This document shows, piece after piece, positions 1-8,689 of a stretch of DNA of 23,620 bases. Position 1 is the first letter of the stretch; every line of letters begins with the position of its first letter. The translations under genes were made by a program, and so were the position numbers. Under the pieces are notes generated by a model. It saw only the letters and a list, made by a program, of their open reading frames with translations, was not told where the DNA came from and made no database searches. This stretch comes from Stentor coeruleus (Eukaryota; Ciliophora; Heterotrichea; Heterotrichida; Stentoridae), in NCBI GenBank assembly GCA_001970955.1, contig MPUH01001119.1, forward strand, positions 1 through 23,620. Direction: 5' to 3'.

Positions 1-20
1 CCTAACACCCTAACACCCTC
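1..20. repeat. Telomere repeat, C-rich strand, left chromosome end
   Basis: The first 20 bases are about two and a half copies of the 8-mer CCCTAACA, reading C-rich strand 5' to 3', as expected at a left chromosome end. This 8-base unit is the telomere repeat reported for the heterotrich ciliates Stentor and Blepharisma. Only a short stub is present, probably because the assembly trimmed or collapsed it. The repeat stops at base 20 and unique AT-rich subtelomeric DNA follows. Confidence 0.88.
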
Positions 21-686
21 AAATTTATATTAAAAAAATACTCATTATTCCAAATTTATTTTATTCTAAATATATTACTCCTAAAAAATCAATTAACTTC
101 TTAGATTTTCAAACAAAATCAACACATATCATTCTCTATTACTTCATATTTTCAATTAAATTAAGAATTATTTTAAATCAATTCTATCAAAAAATTTCTT
201 ACTAAAGAAATTAAATACATTTTTTATATATTCAACTCATTTTAGTTGAATATAATTGAATTTCAAAAACCATACAAGCTCTTTATTCTTCTTTTATATG
301 CACATACATCTGATTCCCAAAATTCTTATTTTTTCAGTTTAAATCTTTTTTAAGAATATTAACCAAAATTAATGCTTAAATTCAACTTATTTTTTTGTTG
401 CAATGATGCCAGAAATTTCCTAGTCATGATAGAAAAACACCTGTCACCGATCTCTAAAATGAAAGCTTAACTTAGTTTTTTTATCCTCACAAAAATTTAA
501 AATAAACCCTGTTTTAAAACCCAAATATGGATCATGAAAAAAAAATAACTTAAACTTCTTTATTCAAAATTCACATTTCTTTTGGATAAAAAATGGATTT
601 TTATAGATTTTACTGATTTTTATCAATACTTTTTAAAACTATACAGCAAAGCACATATATTTATTTTTAATTATATTAATCATGAA
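21..686. other. AT-rich subtelomeric DNA, no gene seen
   Basis: This stretch is extremely AT-rich with frequent stops in all frames. I see no conserved coding pattern, RNA gene or repeated unit. It separates the telomere from the decayed SWI3-like gene that starts at 687. Confidence 0.6.
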
Positions 687-1790
687 ATGAGTGACCCTAG
701 CCAAATACGAAGAAGGTTATACAGCCTCAAGCCTCCAGAGTTCTTCACATCATAATCTACTCCTTATTTCATTATGATATTTGTCCCCCATCCTCTGATC
801 CTTTTCCACTTTCTGCAGTTCCTTCATGATTTGATGACACCAAAATTCATAGTATAGAAAAGCAAAGTCTAACTGAATTCTTTTCTGGTAAATATCCTTC
901 AAAAAATCCACAATATATATGCATTATCGAAATTTTATGATTAGGACATATAGAGAAAATTCAGATAAATATCTTACAGGAACTACTTGTATAAAAGCCC
1001 TAGTTGGTGATGCCTGTGCAATAATCAGAATTCATAGATTTTTAGACAAATGGGGATTAATTAACTTTCTTTAAGACCTCATCCATTATATCAAGTGCTA
1101 GTCCCGCTAAAAAATACAAGGGTTATTAGAAGTGTAGAAGCTAAATGGTATGGGTATTGTGGAGATCCTGCATATGATTTAGATATGCCCACAATTTACT
1201 TGTTTTCTGTTCAAAGTGCTATGGTGAAGGTAGCTTTCCTTTAGTTTTATCCCAAGATGATTTTGCAAAGCAGAGAGGAGAGCGTTCTTATACCACAATA
1301 TCAACTAATTAATCTATTCAACTTTTGAGCTGTTAGTAAATATAAAGAAGATTGGGAAAAATTTGTAAAGAGCTTAGCAAATGTCCTACAGAATGTATGT
1401 TGGAGTTCGCAGAAGCCCCGATTAAAGAAATTACTGATGGCAAATTGGTGCTTAGATCTAAAGATAGTACTAGCAGTTTTTGTGACTTTAGTAGCCTATT
1501 GCTTGCAGAAGTTAGCATGGCTTTATCAGAAGTTGAAGTGCATGGAATTAAAGTAAATGATGCAATAAGTTAAGATCTTACTTCGATTAATGATAAAATC
1601 CACTTATTTGAAAAGTCTTTAGAATCTCTTGTTTTAGTTAAAAATTTACCTGCATCACTAGAAAAGTGCTTTGAAAATCACGTGTTGATTTCCTCCTCCA
1701 TAGAATTCATGAGTCAAAGCACTTACAAATACTAGAGACACCTTAAGTTTTCATAGTCAAACCCCCAAAAATCGTAGCATTGCCCCTAGT
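687..1790 (+). pseudogene. Decayed SWI3/SMARCC-like chromatin remodelling subunit (SWIRM, Cys finger, SANT)
   Basis: Conserved pieces occur in the right order on the + strand but in different frames. An ATG at 687 starts MSDPSQIRRRLYSLKPPEFF and meets TAA at 753. A SWIRM domain follows: IHSIEKQSLTEFFSG, then YRNFMIRTYRENSDKYLTGT, then IIRIHRFLDKWGLINF (about 830-1066). Next come a Cys-rich finger (FCSKCYGEGSFPLVLSQDDF, about 1207-1266), a SANT-like segment (KYKEDWEK then CPTECMLEFAEAPIKE, about 1335-1430) and a helical tail (about 1580-1670). This is the domain order of SWI3/RSC8/SMARCC, core subunits of SWI/SNF-type remodellers. Lesions include TGA at 827-829 where SWIRM has Trp, a 2-bp slip in the TA run near 911-920, frame changes near 1066, 1206 and 1358, and stops at 753, 1310, 1571 and 1733. 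No 15-16 nt GT..AG intron explains these breaks. The family call is strong; that it is dead is inferred from the number of lesions. Confidence 0.8.
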
Positions 1791-1811
1791 AATTTATAAA
1801 TTTCTTTATTA

Positions 1812-2534
1812 TTATGCTGTTGATGCTACTACTATACCTATTAAAGCCCCTACAACACATAAAACTATAATAAAAATGCAGAGGGCTTTTTTCTTTGCAC
1901 TTCTTTGATAGGTATTTGCAGTTTCTAGCTCAACATTAGCTCTTGCAGTTTCTTTAACAGCTGTATCAACATTTTTATCAGACTCATCTAGCATTTCTCC
2001 TTGCTGTTCTACAAGAGTTGCAACTTCTTTGAATAAATGGTTTACTTCAACAAAATCTTTATGCAAATTTTGAATGTTTTCTTGACGTTCTTGAAGTAAA
2101 TCACCACTTATCTCGTTAGCATCTTTGAAGGATATACCCTCGTGTTCTACAAAACCTGGGCCAATGTCATCATCTTCTTCGTCAGTTTTTGGTTTTTCAT
2201 ATGGATTATAGCTATCAAAGGATTTTTCAAGTTCTTTATATTGGTTCAACAAATTTTCAGCTGTCTTTTTTAATGAATTAAAGATTTGCTTTTCATTTGT
2301 TGAGACTTGAAGTTTGAGAAATGCTCTAATGCGATTACCGAGGTTAATTAAATCATCTTGCTTTTCCATAATTATTTTTTTTGCTTCTTTAGTAGATTTG
2401 GAAGTTGCGTCTGCTTGTAGTCTTTTAAGTTCTTTGAGCTTTTGTTCAAACTCTTTTAGAGCATCTGAAAGGTCTTTTATTGCTTTAGATTGCCCTTTTG
2501 AGGAGTCACCAGGGAGTTTTGAGTATTGACTCAT
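1812..2534 (-). CDS. Syntaxin-type Qa-SNARE (Syntaxin 7/Pep12-like)
   Basis: This 240-residue protein is a tail-anchored target SNARE that would help drive membrane fusion, probably on endosomal or vacuolar membranes. Residues about 15-110 are helical and rich in Lys, Glu and Leu, consistent with an Habc regulatory bundle. An acidic linker (EEDDD, 119-123) leads to the SNARE coiled coil at about 148-212. The zero-layer glutamine is Q178 in LVEQQGEMLD, matching the EQG motif of Qa-SNAREs, and the coil ends in the typical TYQRSAKKK. A single hydrophobic anchor at about 217-237 finishes the chain. Length fits syntaxin 7/Pep12 relatives. The start follows an A-rich leader (TGTAAAAAATG) and the stop is TAA. 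Its 3' end converges on the decayed SWI3-like gene. The exact compartment is inferred from the family only. Confidence 0.88.
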   Translation of the reverse strand: MSQYSKLPGDSSKGQSKAIKDLSDALKEFEQKLKELKRLQADATSKSTKEAKKIIMEKQDDLINLGNRIRAFLKLQVSTNEKQIFNSLKKTAENLLNQYKELEKSFDSYNPYEKPKTDEEDDDIGPGFVEHEGISFKDANEISGDLLQERQENIQNLHKDFVEVNHLFKEVATLVEQQGEMLDESDKNVDTAVKETARANVELETANTYQRSAKKKALCIFIIVLCVVGALIGIVVASTA

Positions 2535-3517
2535 TTTTTACAACAACTAGTATAAGTATTTAGTAAGTTTTTAACTATTGAAAATGGATACAAAATTTAA
2601 GTTCTTTAATTTGCATTAGTTTTCAAATCTTTAGAGGCTGGCAAATATGATAATTTACTAAAATATCAAATGAGATTTTTTTCATAGTTCAGGATGTGGT
2701 ATAGGCTTAAATTAGAAATTTTATTCTTTTGCTTGATACAAACTTATTAGTATTAGTATTAGTTAGGAATTATCGCTTGACTATTGTCCAGCCCTTGTTA
2801 GATACAAACTTATTAAAATATGTTTTATTATTTCAAATAAAATACCTAAAATATGAAGCAATCAATATTCATTTAATCTTTAGAATCATAGTTTATCTCA
2901 TATTTATGATTATATGATGATCATGGAGTGCGAAGGATGCTGAATTATAGATAAAGTGGAGTTTAAAAGTTAAGTAATTTTAAGCATCTTATTGATTACT
3001 GCTTATATAATTGTATATTTATTTACAAGGGGGTATAATAGAAGGTTTAAGTCCTTGTTATCACATGCGTGAAAAAGAGACTGAAAAAAGTTATGGAACT
3101 TAATTATATTCTATAATATAGCCCATGAATTTCATGTTGTAGAATATTTGCATATAAAAATTGGAGAAATTCAAGATTCAGTAATGTTGCCTTATAGAAA
3201 TTAGTTAATATCAACAAGAAGATTAAAGTGAGAATACATAACAGAAAGTTTTAAAAAACTATAAATAAATAAATTGCATATAATACTGTTCATACCTCGA
3301 TTAGAAATATAGGCCTTTGATTCGCAATACCTAGTATGTATTTTGAATTATTCAAAAAAATATCATCGTCAAAAAGTTATTAAAATTTATTTATATCAAT
3401 AATTCTTATATTAAAACATAACTAAATATGACTCAATGACTATAAATTTTACAATCCAATAATTTCTTACATATTAAATAAACTATTATTCCAGAACTCC
3501 ATGTCCTGTACTGATTT
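2535..3517. other. AT-rich intergenic DNA with a 15-bp direct repeat and weak coding-like debris
   Basis: No intact gene is visible between the SNARE and the polo kinase. GATACAAACTTATTA occurs twice, at 2735-2749 and 2801-2815, next to a short TATTAG microsatellite (about 2746-2762). On the + strand, about 2990-3230 reads as loosely protein-like in one frame (for example NIAHEFHVVEYLHIKIGEIQ) but is broken by several stops and matches no family I recognise. It may be another gene remnant; confidence in that is low. Confidence 0.4.
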
Positions 3518-5290
3518 TTATTCGCTTTTCTTCCTCAATTCTGGTTGCAACATGCTAGTTAAGACTTCTTTAGAGTACCTTAATCTCTTAGTCAAGTCCC
3601 TATTCGAACTTTCCATTGCATTACTTATACCATGCTCAGATACTTCTCCTTTTTTGTCAACAAACACTACAATTTTCTTATCACTACACAACAATAACTC
3701 ACTCTTATCAAGAAATGCAACCTGGACAACTCTGTTACTCAACCTAAAAAACACAGCATGCGATGTACTAAGCCACCTTTTTACAAACACAAAAGGTTTT
3801 TTACAATCTACAGGCTTACTATCATCAATCAAATGTCTACGAAAATGATCAAGTAATGTAACCTTCTTTTTTAAATCATCAGGATACTCTTTCATATTAT
3901 AAGTATTTACTTCATTTTCTCTTCCTGTATTAGGTCTGCATATATATTGAAAGCAATCTCCAGTAGGGCTACAAACGATTTTTGTTGAGTCATTGAAAAA
4001 CACCCCAACACAATTATTGCTCATCAAATATCCAAGGCCATATTTACTGCTATAATCAACCCATTTTTTAACCCAGATATGCTCACTAGTCACTGGGTTA
4101 TAAGCAGATATGCAAGGCTTTTTACTATTGTCTTTATCTTGGACAGGGGGTTTTGGGATGTTTTGAGTATCTCTTGCTGTAAACGGCGATGTATCTAAGT
4201 TGCTTAAAGTACGAGTTATTGGAATTGAGATTGTATCAGCACGGCTTCTTGATCTTGCTGTGCTTAATGATCCAGTTGATGATTGGCTAAGAAAATTTGC
4301 TGATGGAGGTACAGCTAAAGTGCTTGCTGGCATGAGTTGCGGGATTGTGTTTTTTGTCAAAAAAGGGTTCTCAAGGATTTGGTCAAGACTAGGACGTGAT
4401 TCAGGTTCAATAATTAATATAAACCTTACAAATGCTTTAGCTTCCTCACTTAGAGGAATATGCTCAGGAAAAGTATATGAATTCATTCTTATTTTCCTAT
4501 ATGTAGTTTTAATATCTGTGGTTTCAAACGGTGGCCTTCCTACCATTAATGTATATGCCAGTACTCCTAAACTCCATACATCAACCTCATATGAATGACC
4601 ACCTTTTCCTTCTAAAATCTCTGGGGCTATATAATTAGGTGTCCCACATATAGTCCTCTTCCTCTCCCCATCATACTCTAATTTTGTCGCTAAGCCTAAA
4701 TCCCCCATCTTAATCTCCATCTTATCAGTCAAAAACAGATTCCCAAGCTTTATATCTCTATGTATAACTCTATGAGCATGTAAATATTTCAATGCTGATA
4801 TCACTTGCAATATATAGCATTGCACTTCAATTTCAGTCAATCTTTTCCTTCTTCTTATCAATTCACTCAATGTCTGATTTGTGCATAATTCAAGGAGAAT
4901 ATACACATTTTCATTGTCTTCAAAAAAATGCTCGAATTTGACTATGCTTTTATGATGCAGAGACTTGTGAATTTTTATTTCACTCATGAGCTTTTGCCTT
5001 GCTCGTGATTTCGTCAGTGATGCTTTTTCTATGACTTTTCCTGCGGTGATATTTTTCGTCTCGAGGTCTGTGAATTCGTATACACGGGCAAATCCCCCTT
5101 TACCAAGAAAACGCCCTTTGTTATATTTTTTGTATAATGTATCTCCGTTAGGTTTACGAATGGTCTCAAGGACTATTGTTTCTGATGATAAGGTTGGTGA
5201 GTAAGGAGGGAAAGGGTTGGATTTTTTAGATTTGATGTCGGATTGCAGACCTGGAGAATCCTGACGCACTCGGTCGGTTTTTGAATTCAT
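3518..5290 (-). CDS. PLK: Polo-like protein kinase (kinase domain plus two polo boxes)
   Basis: This 590-residue Ser/Thr kinase would act in cell-cycle or basal-body/cilia control, the usual PLK roles. The kinase domain (about 57-311) has a glycine loop GKGGFARV (63-70), lysine K85, glutamate E104, catalytic loop HRDIKLGNLFL (177-187), DLG (197-199) in place of DFG, as is usual in PLKs, and activation-loop KRTICGTPNYIAPE with T213 at the position of human PLK1 T210. A Ser/Thr-rich linker (about 312-400) leads to polo box 1 (about 404-485, W410 in KKWVDYSSKYGLGY) and polo box 2 (about 500-575). W410 corresponds to the PLK1 groove Trp414, but the PLK1 His538/Lys540 phosphate pincer aligns to K529 and E531, so phosphopeptide binding may differ. 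Length matches PLK1-type proteins. Single exon; stop TAA. Confidence 0.93.
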   Translation of the reverse strand: MNSKTDRVRQDSPGLQSDIKSKKSNPFPPYSPTLSSETIVLETIRKPNGDTLYKKYNKGRFLGKGGFARVYEFTDLETKNITAGKVIEKASLTKSRARQKLMSEIKIHKSLHHKSIVKFEHFFEDNENVYILLELCTNQTLSELIRRRKRLTEIEVQCYILQVISALKYLHAHRVIHRDIKLGNLFLTDKMEIKMGDLGLATKLEYDGERKRTICGTPNYIAPEILEGKGGHSYEVDVWSLGVLAYTLMVGRPPFETTDIKTTYRKIRMNSYTFPEHIPLSEEAKAFVRFILIIEPESRPSLDQILENPFLTKNTIPQLMPASTLAVPPSANFLSQSSTGSLSTARSRSRADTISIPITRTLSNLDTSPFTARDTQNIPKPPVQDKDNSKKPCISAYNPVTSEHIWVKKWVDYSSKYGLGYLMSNNCVGVFFNDSTKIVCSPTGDCFQYICRPNTGRENEVNTYNMKEYPDDLKKKVTLLDHFRRHLIDDSKPVDCKKPFVFVKRWLSTSHAVFFRLSNRVVQVAFLDKSELLLCSDKKIVVFVDKKGEVSEHGISNAMESSNRDLTKRLRYSKEVLTSMLQPELRKKSE

Positions 5291-5722
5291 CTTGTTTGAA
5301 TAATATGGATTTGGATAAAGGAGATATTAGTTGATGTGGGAATATGACCGTTAGGTATTTTTTTTTATGTTTAAAGGAAGAAAAGGAAGGATTTGCAGGT
5401 TTTCAGATTGAATAAGAGATAGTGATTTTGCAAGCCAAAATTGGAGTAGTCAATGGAGATTTGTGTGATTAGATATGGATGCAGATGATAAAATGCAGTA
5501 CTGGAGTAGTTATTATTCGGAATTGTGGTGCTGGGATGGTTTTAATATTAGATAGGCATTATAAATTAAGATATTATTTTTATTTTGAGACTTATCTTGG
5601 ATAACTATAGAAAATTACTTTAGTTTATGATAAAAAATCATATATTAAATAATGTAATAATTTATAGCATAAAAATTTCTAACTAAAATTATTTTTATCC
5701 AAAAAAACTAAATTTATTACAA
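5291..5722. other. Intergenic DNA upstream of the polo kinase, no gene seen
   Basis: This is the 5' side of the polo kinase (-) and also precedes the decayed + strand gene at 5723, so it probably carried divergent promoters. I see no conserved element, RNA gene or convincing coding segment. Confidence 0.5.
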
Positions 5723-6090
5723 ATGGGTGGATACGAAGATTAGGAACAAACTAAATTTGTGGATTTGGAGCATTTGGCTTTTTGAATGTCAGAACTTGAA
5801 GTTAAAGTAGGGCTGTTGAAAAACAGATTTAGAAGCTTAAAAAACGCTTAAGGTAAATCAAGTGCAGGTAGTGAAATTAAAAAAGTGGTTGTAAAAAGTA
5901 AAATGTTCTTAATTTCATGAATTTTGGGAAAGATTTTGATTGGAGTAAAGTAAAAATGGACAATGTTAGAGTTGGTGGTCAGGAATTTAATTTGACCCAG
6001 AAAAATCTTCCTAATGATAATAGCGATGATAAAAAACCAGAAATTGACGAAGATGCTAAATTAGAAGATGAAGCCAAAACAGATTTATAA
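5723..6090 (+). pseudogene. Decayed small gene of unknown family, acidic C-terminus
   Basis: I do not recognise the family. From ATG 5723 the frame reads MGGYED, TAG, EQTKFVDLEHLAF, TGA, MSELEVKVGLLKNRFRSLKN and so on, with stops TAG, TGA and TAA inside clearly protein-like text. A frame change near 5915-5925 then gives NFMNFGKDFDWSKVKMDN and a very acidic, Lys-rich tail ending at TAA 6088-6090. The amino-acid composition looks like real protein on both sides of the break, so this is probably a gene that has decayed. One GTAAATCAAGTGCAG (15 nt, about 5853-5867) has intron form, but removing it leaves the adjacent TAA in place. The 3' end lies 6 bp from the end of the convergent GPCR-PIPK gene. 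Confidence 0.5.
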
Positions 6091-6096
6091 TTAATA

Positions 6097-7863
6097 CTAA
6101 AGGCCTTGGCATTGAGTAATTGAAGCTAAGAGGTCTAAAAAGCGATTGGCATAATCTTCAACGCTAATACTTTGATTCTTTCTTTTTTTTGCTATAGCTT
6201 CTACACTATTATAAGTCCCTATAATGCTAATAGCATATCTTGTCTTTTCCCCATCATCAAAAAAATGCCTCATATACCTACTTATCACTCTTGTTCTATG
6301 ATAACTTTTAACAATCGCCAAAAACAGCGAATATTCCACAGCCCCAATACTCTTCAGAAACTCTAAATCATCATTTACAATCTTCTGTAGCATGCTCATA
6401 TCAGCAAAACTCAAGTTCAAAAAACTCTCAGCCTTCATAAAATCAACATCATTTTTCACAGTCCTAAATTTATTCTCATCATTAGGTAGCACATAAACTT
6501 CCTTAACTAATTTTGACCCATTTAGCTCAAACAAATTACAATCCATTTCATTCAATATAATATTTTCCAGCATAACGACAAAAAATTCATCATTTCTATC
6601 TTTAAAGCTATAAGCACCTATAATTCTGTTTATCAAGCTTTTATTTTTTGATGTAGTTATAAGGTGTTTATGAAGCAAATAAAGAGTGTTATTGATAAAA
6701 GTGAGTTGTTCATAGGATATGAATTTTATAAGGAAGTTTTGGGAATATGAAGCTTGTTTTTCTAGTAGATTTTCAGTTTTAAGCATGATTTTTAGTTCAC
6801 TGTTTAGTAATTACTTCAAGATTTCCATTTTGCTTATGCTATCTTTGAGACAAATGCTAGCATAGACATCAGGTGCATGCTCTATAGCAGTAATTGTTGT
6901 GGAGTTGGAGAAGATTTTAGATTTATCATTTTGCTCTAATGGGACTTCATAAGACCGGAGTGATATAAAATGTCCATGTTCAAGAGTTTTTATAGTAAAG
7001 TCTTCAGAGTTCTCCAAGATGTGTATTATAGATTTTAAAGCTAGTGTTAGGTTGTAAGATTTCTGTGGAATATCATTTTTGTAATCATCAGCTTCAAAGT
7101 CTAGTAATGGGTCTTCTAGCTGATTGATTTTAAAAAAGTGGTATAAGGGTATTAGAAAAACACATAAACTTGTTGTGCTAGAAAATACGGACTCTATGCT
7201 GATTATGAGCTCAGATGAAAAGTTGTCATCAAAGATTTTCCAGGTATGGGTTATGACGAATGGGATATTTATACACCAGAATAGTTTTAACATGCATTTT
7301 GATGCTGTATATGATTTTGAAGTATTAGCAAGCCAAGCCCATGCAATAATAGGTGTATATGCATAAAAAAGTAGGATAAAATTTCCTGACTTTTGATTGT
7401 CTAAAATATAGCAAGTGTTGTCAAAGGACTCTTTTATTGAATCTGTAAACAAAACTATCAGAGCTATTGATAATGAAAAGACAATGCAAACTAAGTTGTA
7501 TATGGTGAAGTGAGTATTCTCAGGAACTCTTTGGATAATTTTGATAGAAAGGACTAAAGATAAATTCCAAGAAAAGTACCTTAAGAATATTAGCATGAAG
7601 CCATGGGTTTTGCAAGTCAAAGCATTAGTTATAATAATCTCTTTCCAGTTTTCGGAGTTGAAAATTCTTAATGCACCATTGTATGCATAATAAAAATTAA
7701 TGCAGGTGCAACATATGCTTATCCAAAGGGCGATAATTCCTGAAGGCTTGGCAAATGAACGATATTTGGAATAACACCAAATAAACAAAATTCCACACAG
7801 AAATGATATTGTTCCAAGTACAAAAAAGGTATATTTTTGTATATCAAAGCTATTATTACCCAT
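6097..7863 (-). CDS. GPCR-PIPK: seven-TM receptor fused to a phosphatidylinositol phosphate kinase-like domain
   Basis: Two exons (7863-6815 and 6799-6097) joined by a 15-nt intron give 583 residues. Residues 1-245 hold seven hydrophobic helices (about 11-31, 41-61, 85-110, 121-140, 161-179, 191-208, 222-245), with C84 and C151 placed like the conserved GPCR disulfide. Residues about 270-583 match PIP kinases in order: HAPDVYASI (329-337), NFLIKFIS with K375, SLINRIIGAYSFKDRNDEFF VVMLEN, FELNGS (440-445) for YDLKGS, LEFLKSIGAVEYSL (495-508) for the DYSL motif, YAISIIGTYN (538-547) for the IID motif, and EDYANRFLDLL near the end. GPCR-PIPKs such as Dictyostelium RpkA link a receptor directly to phosphoinositide signalling. 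Here DLKGS is ELNGS, the DYSL Asp is E505, the IID Asp is G544, the glycine loop is not recognisable and the loop between DYSL and IID is very short. It may be a pseudokinase or a very divergent enzyme. Stop TAG. Confidence 0.82.
6800..6814 (-). other. 15-nt spliceosomal intron in the GPCR-PIPK gene
   Basis: On the minus strand this is GTAATTACTAAACAG: GT..AG ends, exactly 15 nt, with an internal TACTAA-like branch site. It is a multiple of three and carries an in-frame TAA. Removing it turns the junction codon into Asn (N350) and fuses ISKMEIL to NELKIMLKTENLLEKQ, joining the receptor half to the kinase half in frame. The size is the typical heterotrich intron length. Confidence 0.88.
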
Positions 7864-7939
7864 TTATTATAAAGTAAATTTTATCATGGTTAAATTCACT
7901 TGTGTAATCAAAGAAAGATTTCTCTCAAATACGAATCAT

Positions 7940-8361
7940 TTAATCAAACATTAGAGGCATAGCAATTTTATCAATCTTCTTGAGCATAGAAAATTCGAGT
8001 TTGGCTTCTAAATTCACTAAATTAATTACTTAAAGCCATGAGACTTTGCTTATATTTGTATGCAAATGAAGTTACACCAGTTTCAACACTCAGCTCATAG
8101 ATCATTAAAATAAGTGTGTGAAAAGCTGATATGAAATCCAAGTCCTGCATTTGTTATTGCCACAGCGATATTGCTACTTTTTTTATTAACTTTGATAATT
8201 CCATCGCAATTATAATAAATCTCTCGAGGATTTAAAATCTCAAAATTTTGCACCAAGTTATGACCTTTTTCTTAGTCGTTAACTGATAAAATAATAGCTA
8301 TTGTCTCATTTATAAGTAATTTTTTACGGTAAATATAGCCTATATCATTTTGGTTACACAA
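7940..8361 (-). pseudogene. Coding-like remnant, family not recognised
   Basis: On the minus strand from about 8361 the text reads NQNDIGYIYRKKLLINETIA, a TAA, then FEILNPREIYYNCDGIIKVN and ITNAGLGFHISFSHTYFN. After a frame change near 8100 it continues MIYELSVETGVTSFAYKYKQ and FSEFRSQTRIFYAQED, then a third frame gives LKKIDKIAMPLMFD and TAA at 7940-7942. No 15- or 16-nt GT..AG segment repairs the first break. It lies downstream of the decayed S11 peptidase on the same strand and could be its 3' part or a separate dead gene. I cannot name it. Confidence 0.4.
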
Positions 8362-8689
8362 GAAAATTTAACCTTTATCATATATCTAAGTCACTCTATC
8401 TCAATTCAGAACACTTTAATAATTTTATGGGATATGCCAAATCTCAGATTGGATAAGGTTAATTTTCTTATTAGAGTCTTTATAAGAACTGTATATATCG
8501 CTTTTTCATTGTGTATCAGCTGTGTGTGTATCCAATGATATCTGCATTCTAGCTTTCTATTGATTTATCATATTAAATATACTGATATAGACTTTAAAAT
8601 CTCCTAAAATAAATTCCTTTTAATCTCTCTTCTAAATTTCCTCTGGTAGATAAGATTAAATGCAATGCATTCTATATTCCTCTTACCAA

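Noticed and set aside
687-1790. Explaining the SWI3-like breaks by programmed frameshifting or tiny introns
   Set aside because: No 15-16 nt GT..AG segment sits at the breaks, shifts occur in varied contexts and directions, and independent nonsense codons are present.
2729-2917. 62-codon + strand open frame in the SNARE-PLK gap
   Set aside because: Low-complexity Leu/Ile/Tyr-rich text typical of AT-rich DNA, overlapping the direct repeat, with no motif.
4200-4598. 132-codon open frame on + inside the polo kinase
   Set aside because: It is the antisense shadow of a conserved kinase and linker region; the minus-strand protein explains the openness.
5853-5867. GTAAATCAAGTGCAG as a 15-nt intron rescuing the 5.7-kb gene
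   Set aside because: It keeps frame when removed but leaves the adjacent TAA and the other stops, so it does not restore a coding region.
8350-8538. 62-codon + strand open frame
   Set aside because: Composition is what AT-rich DNA gives by chance, and part of it opposes the minus-strand remnant.
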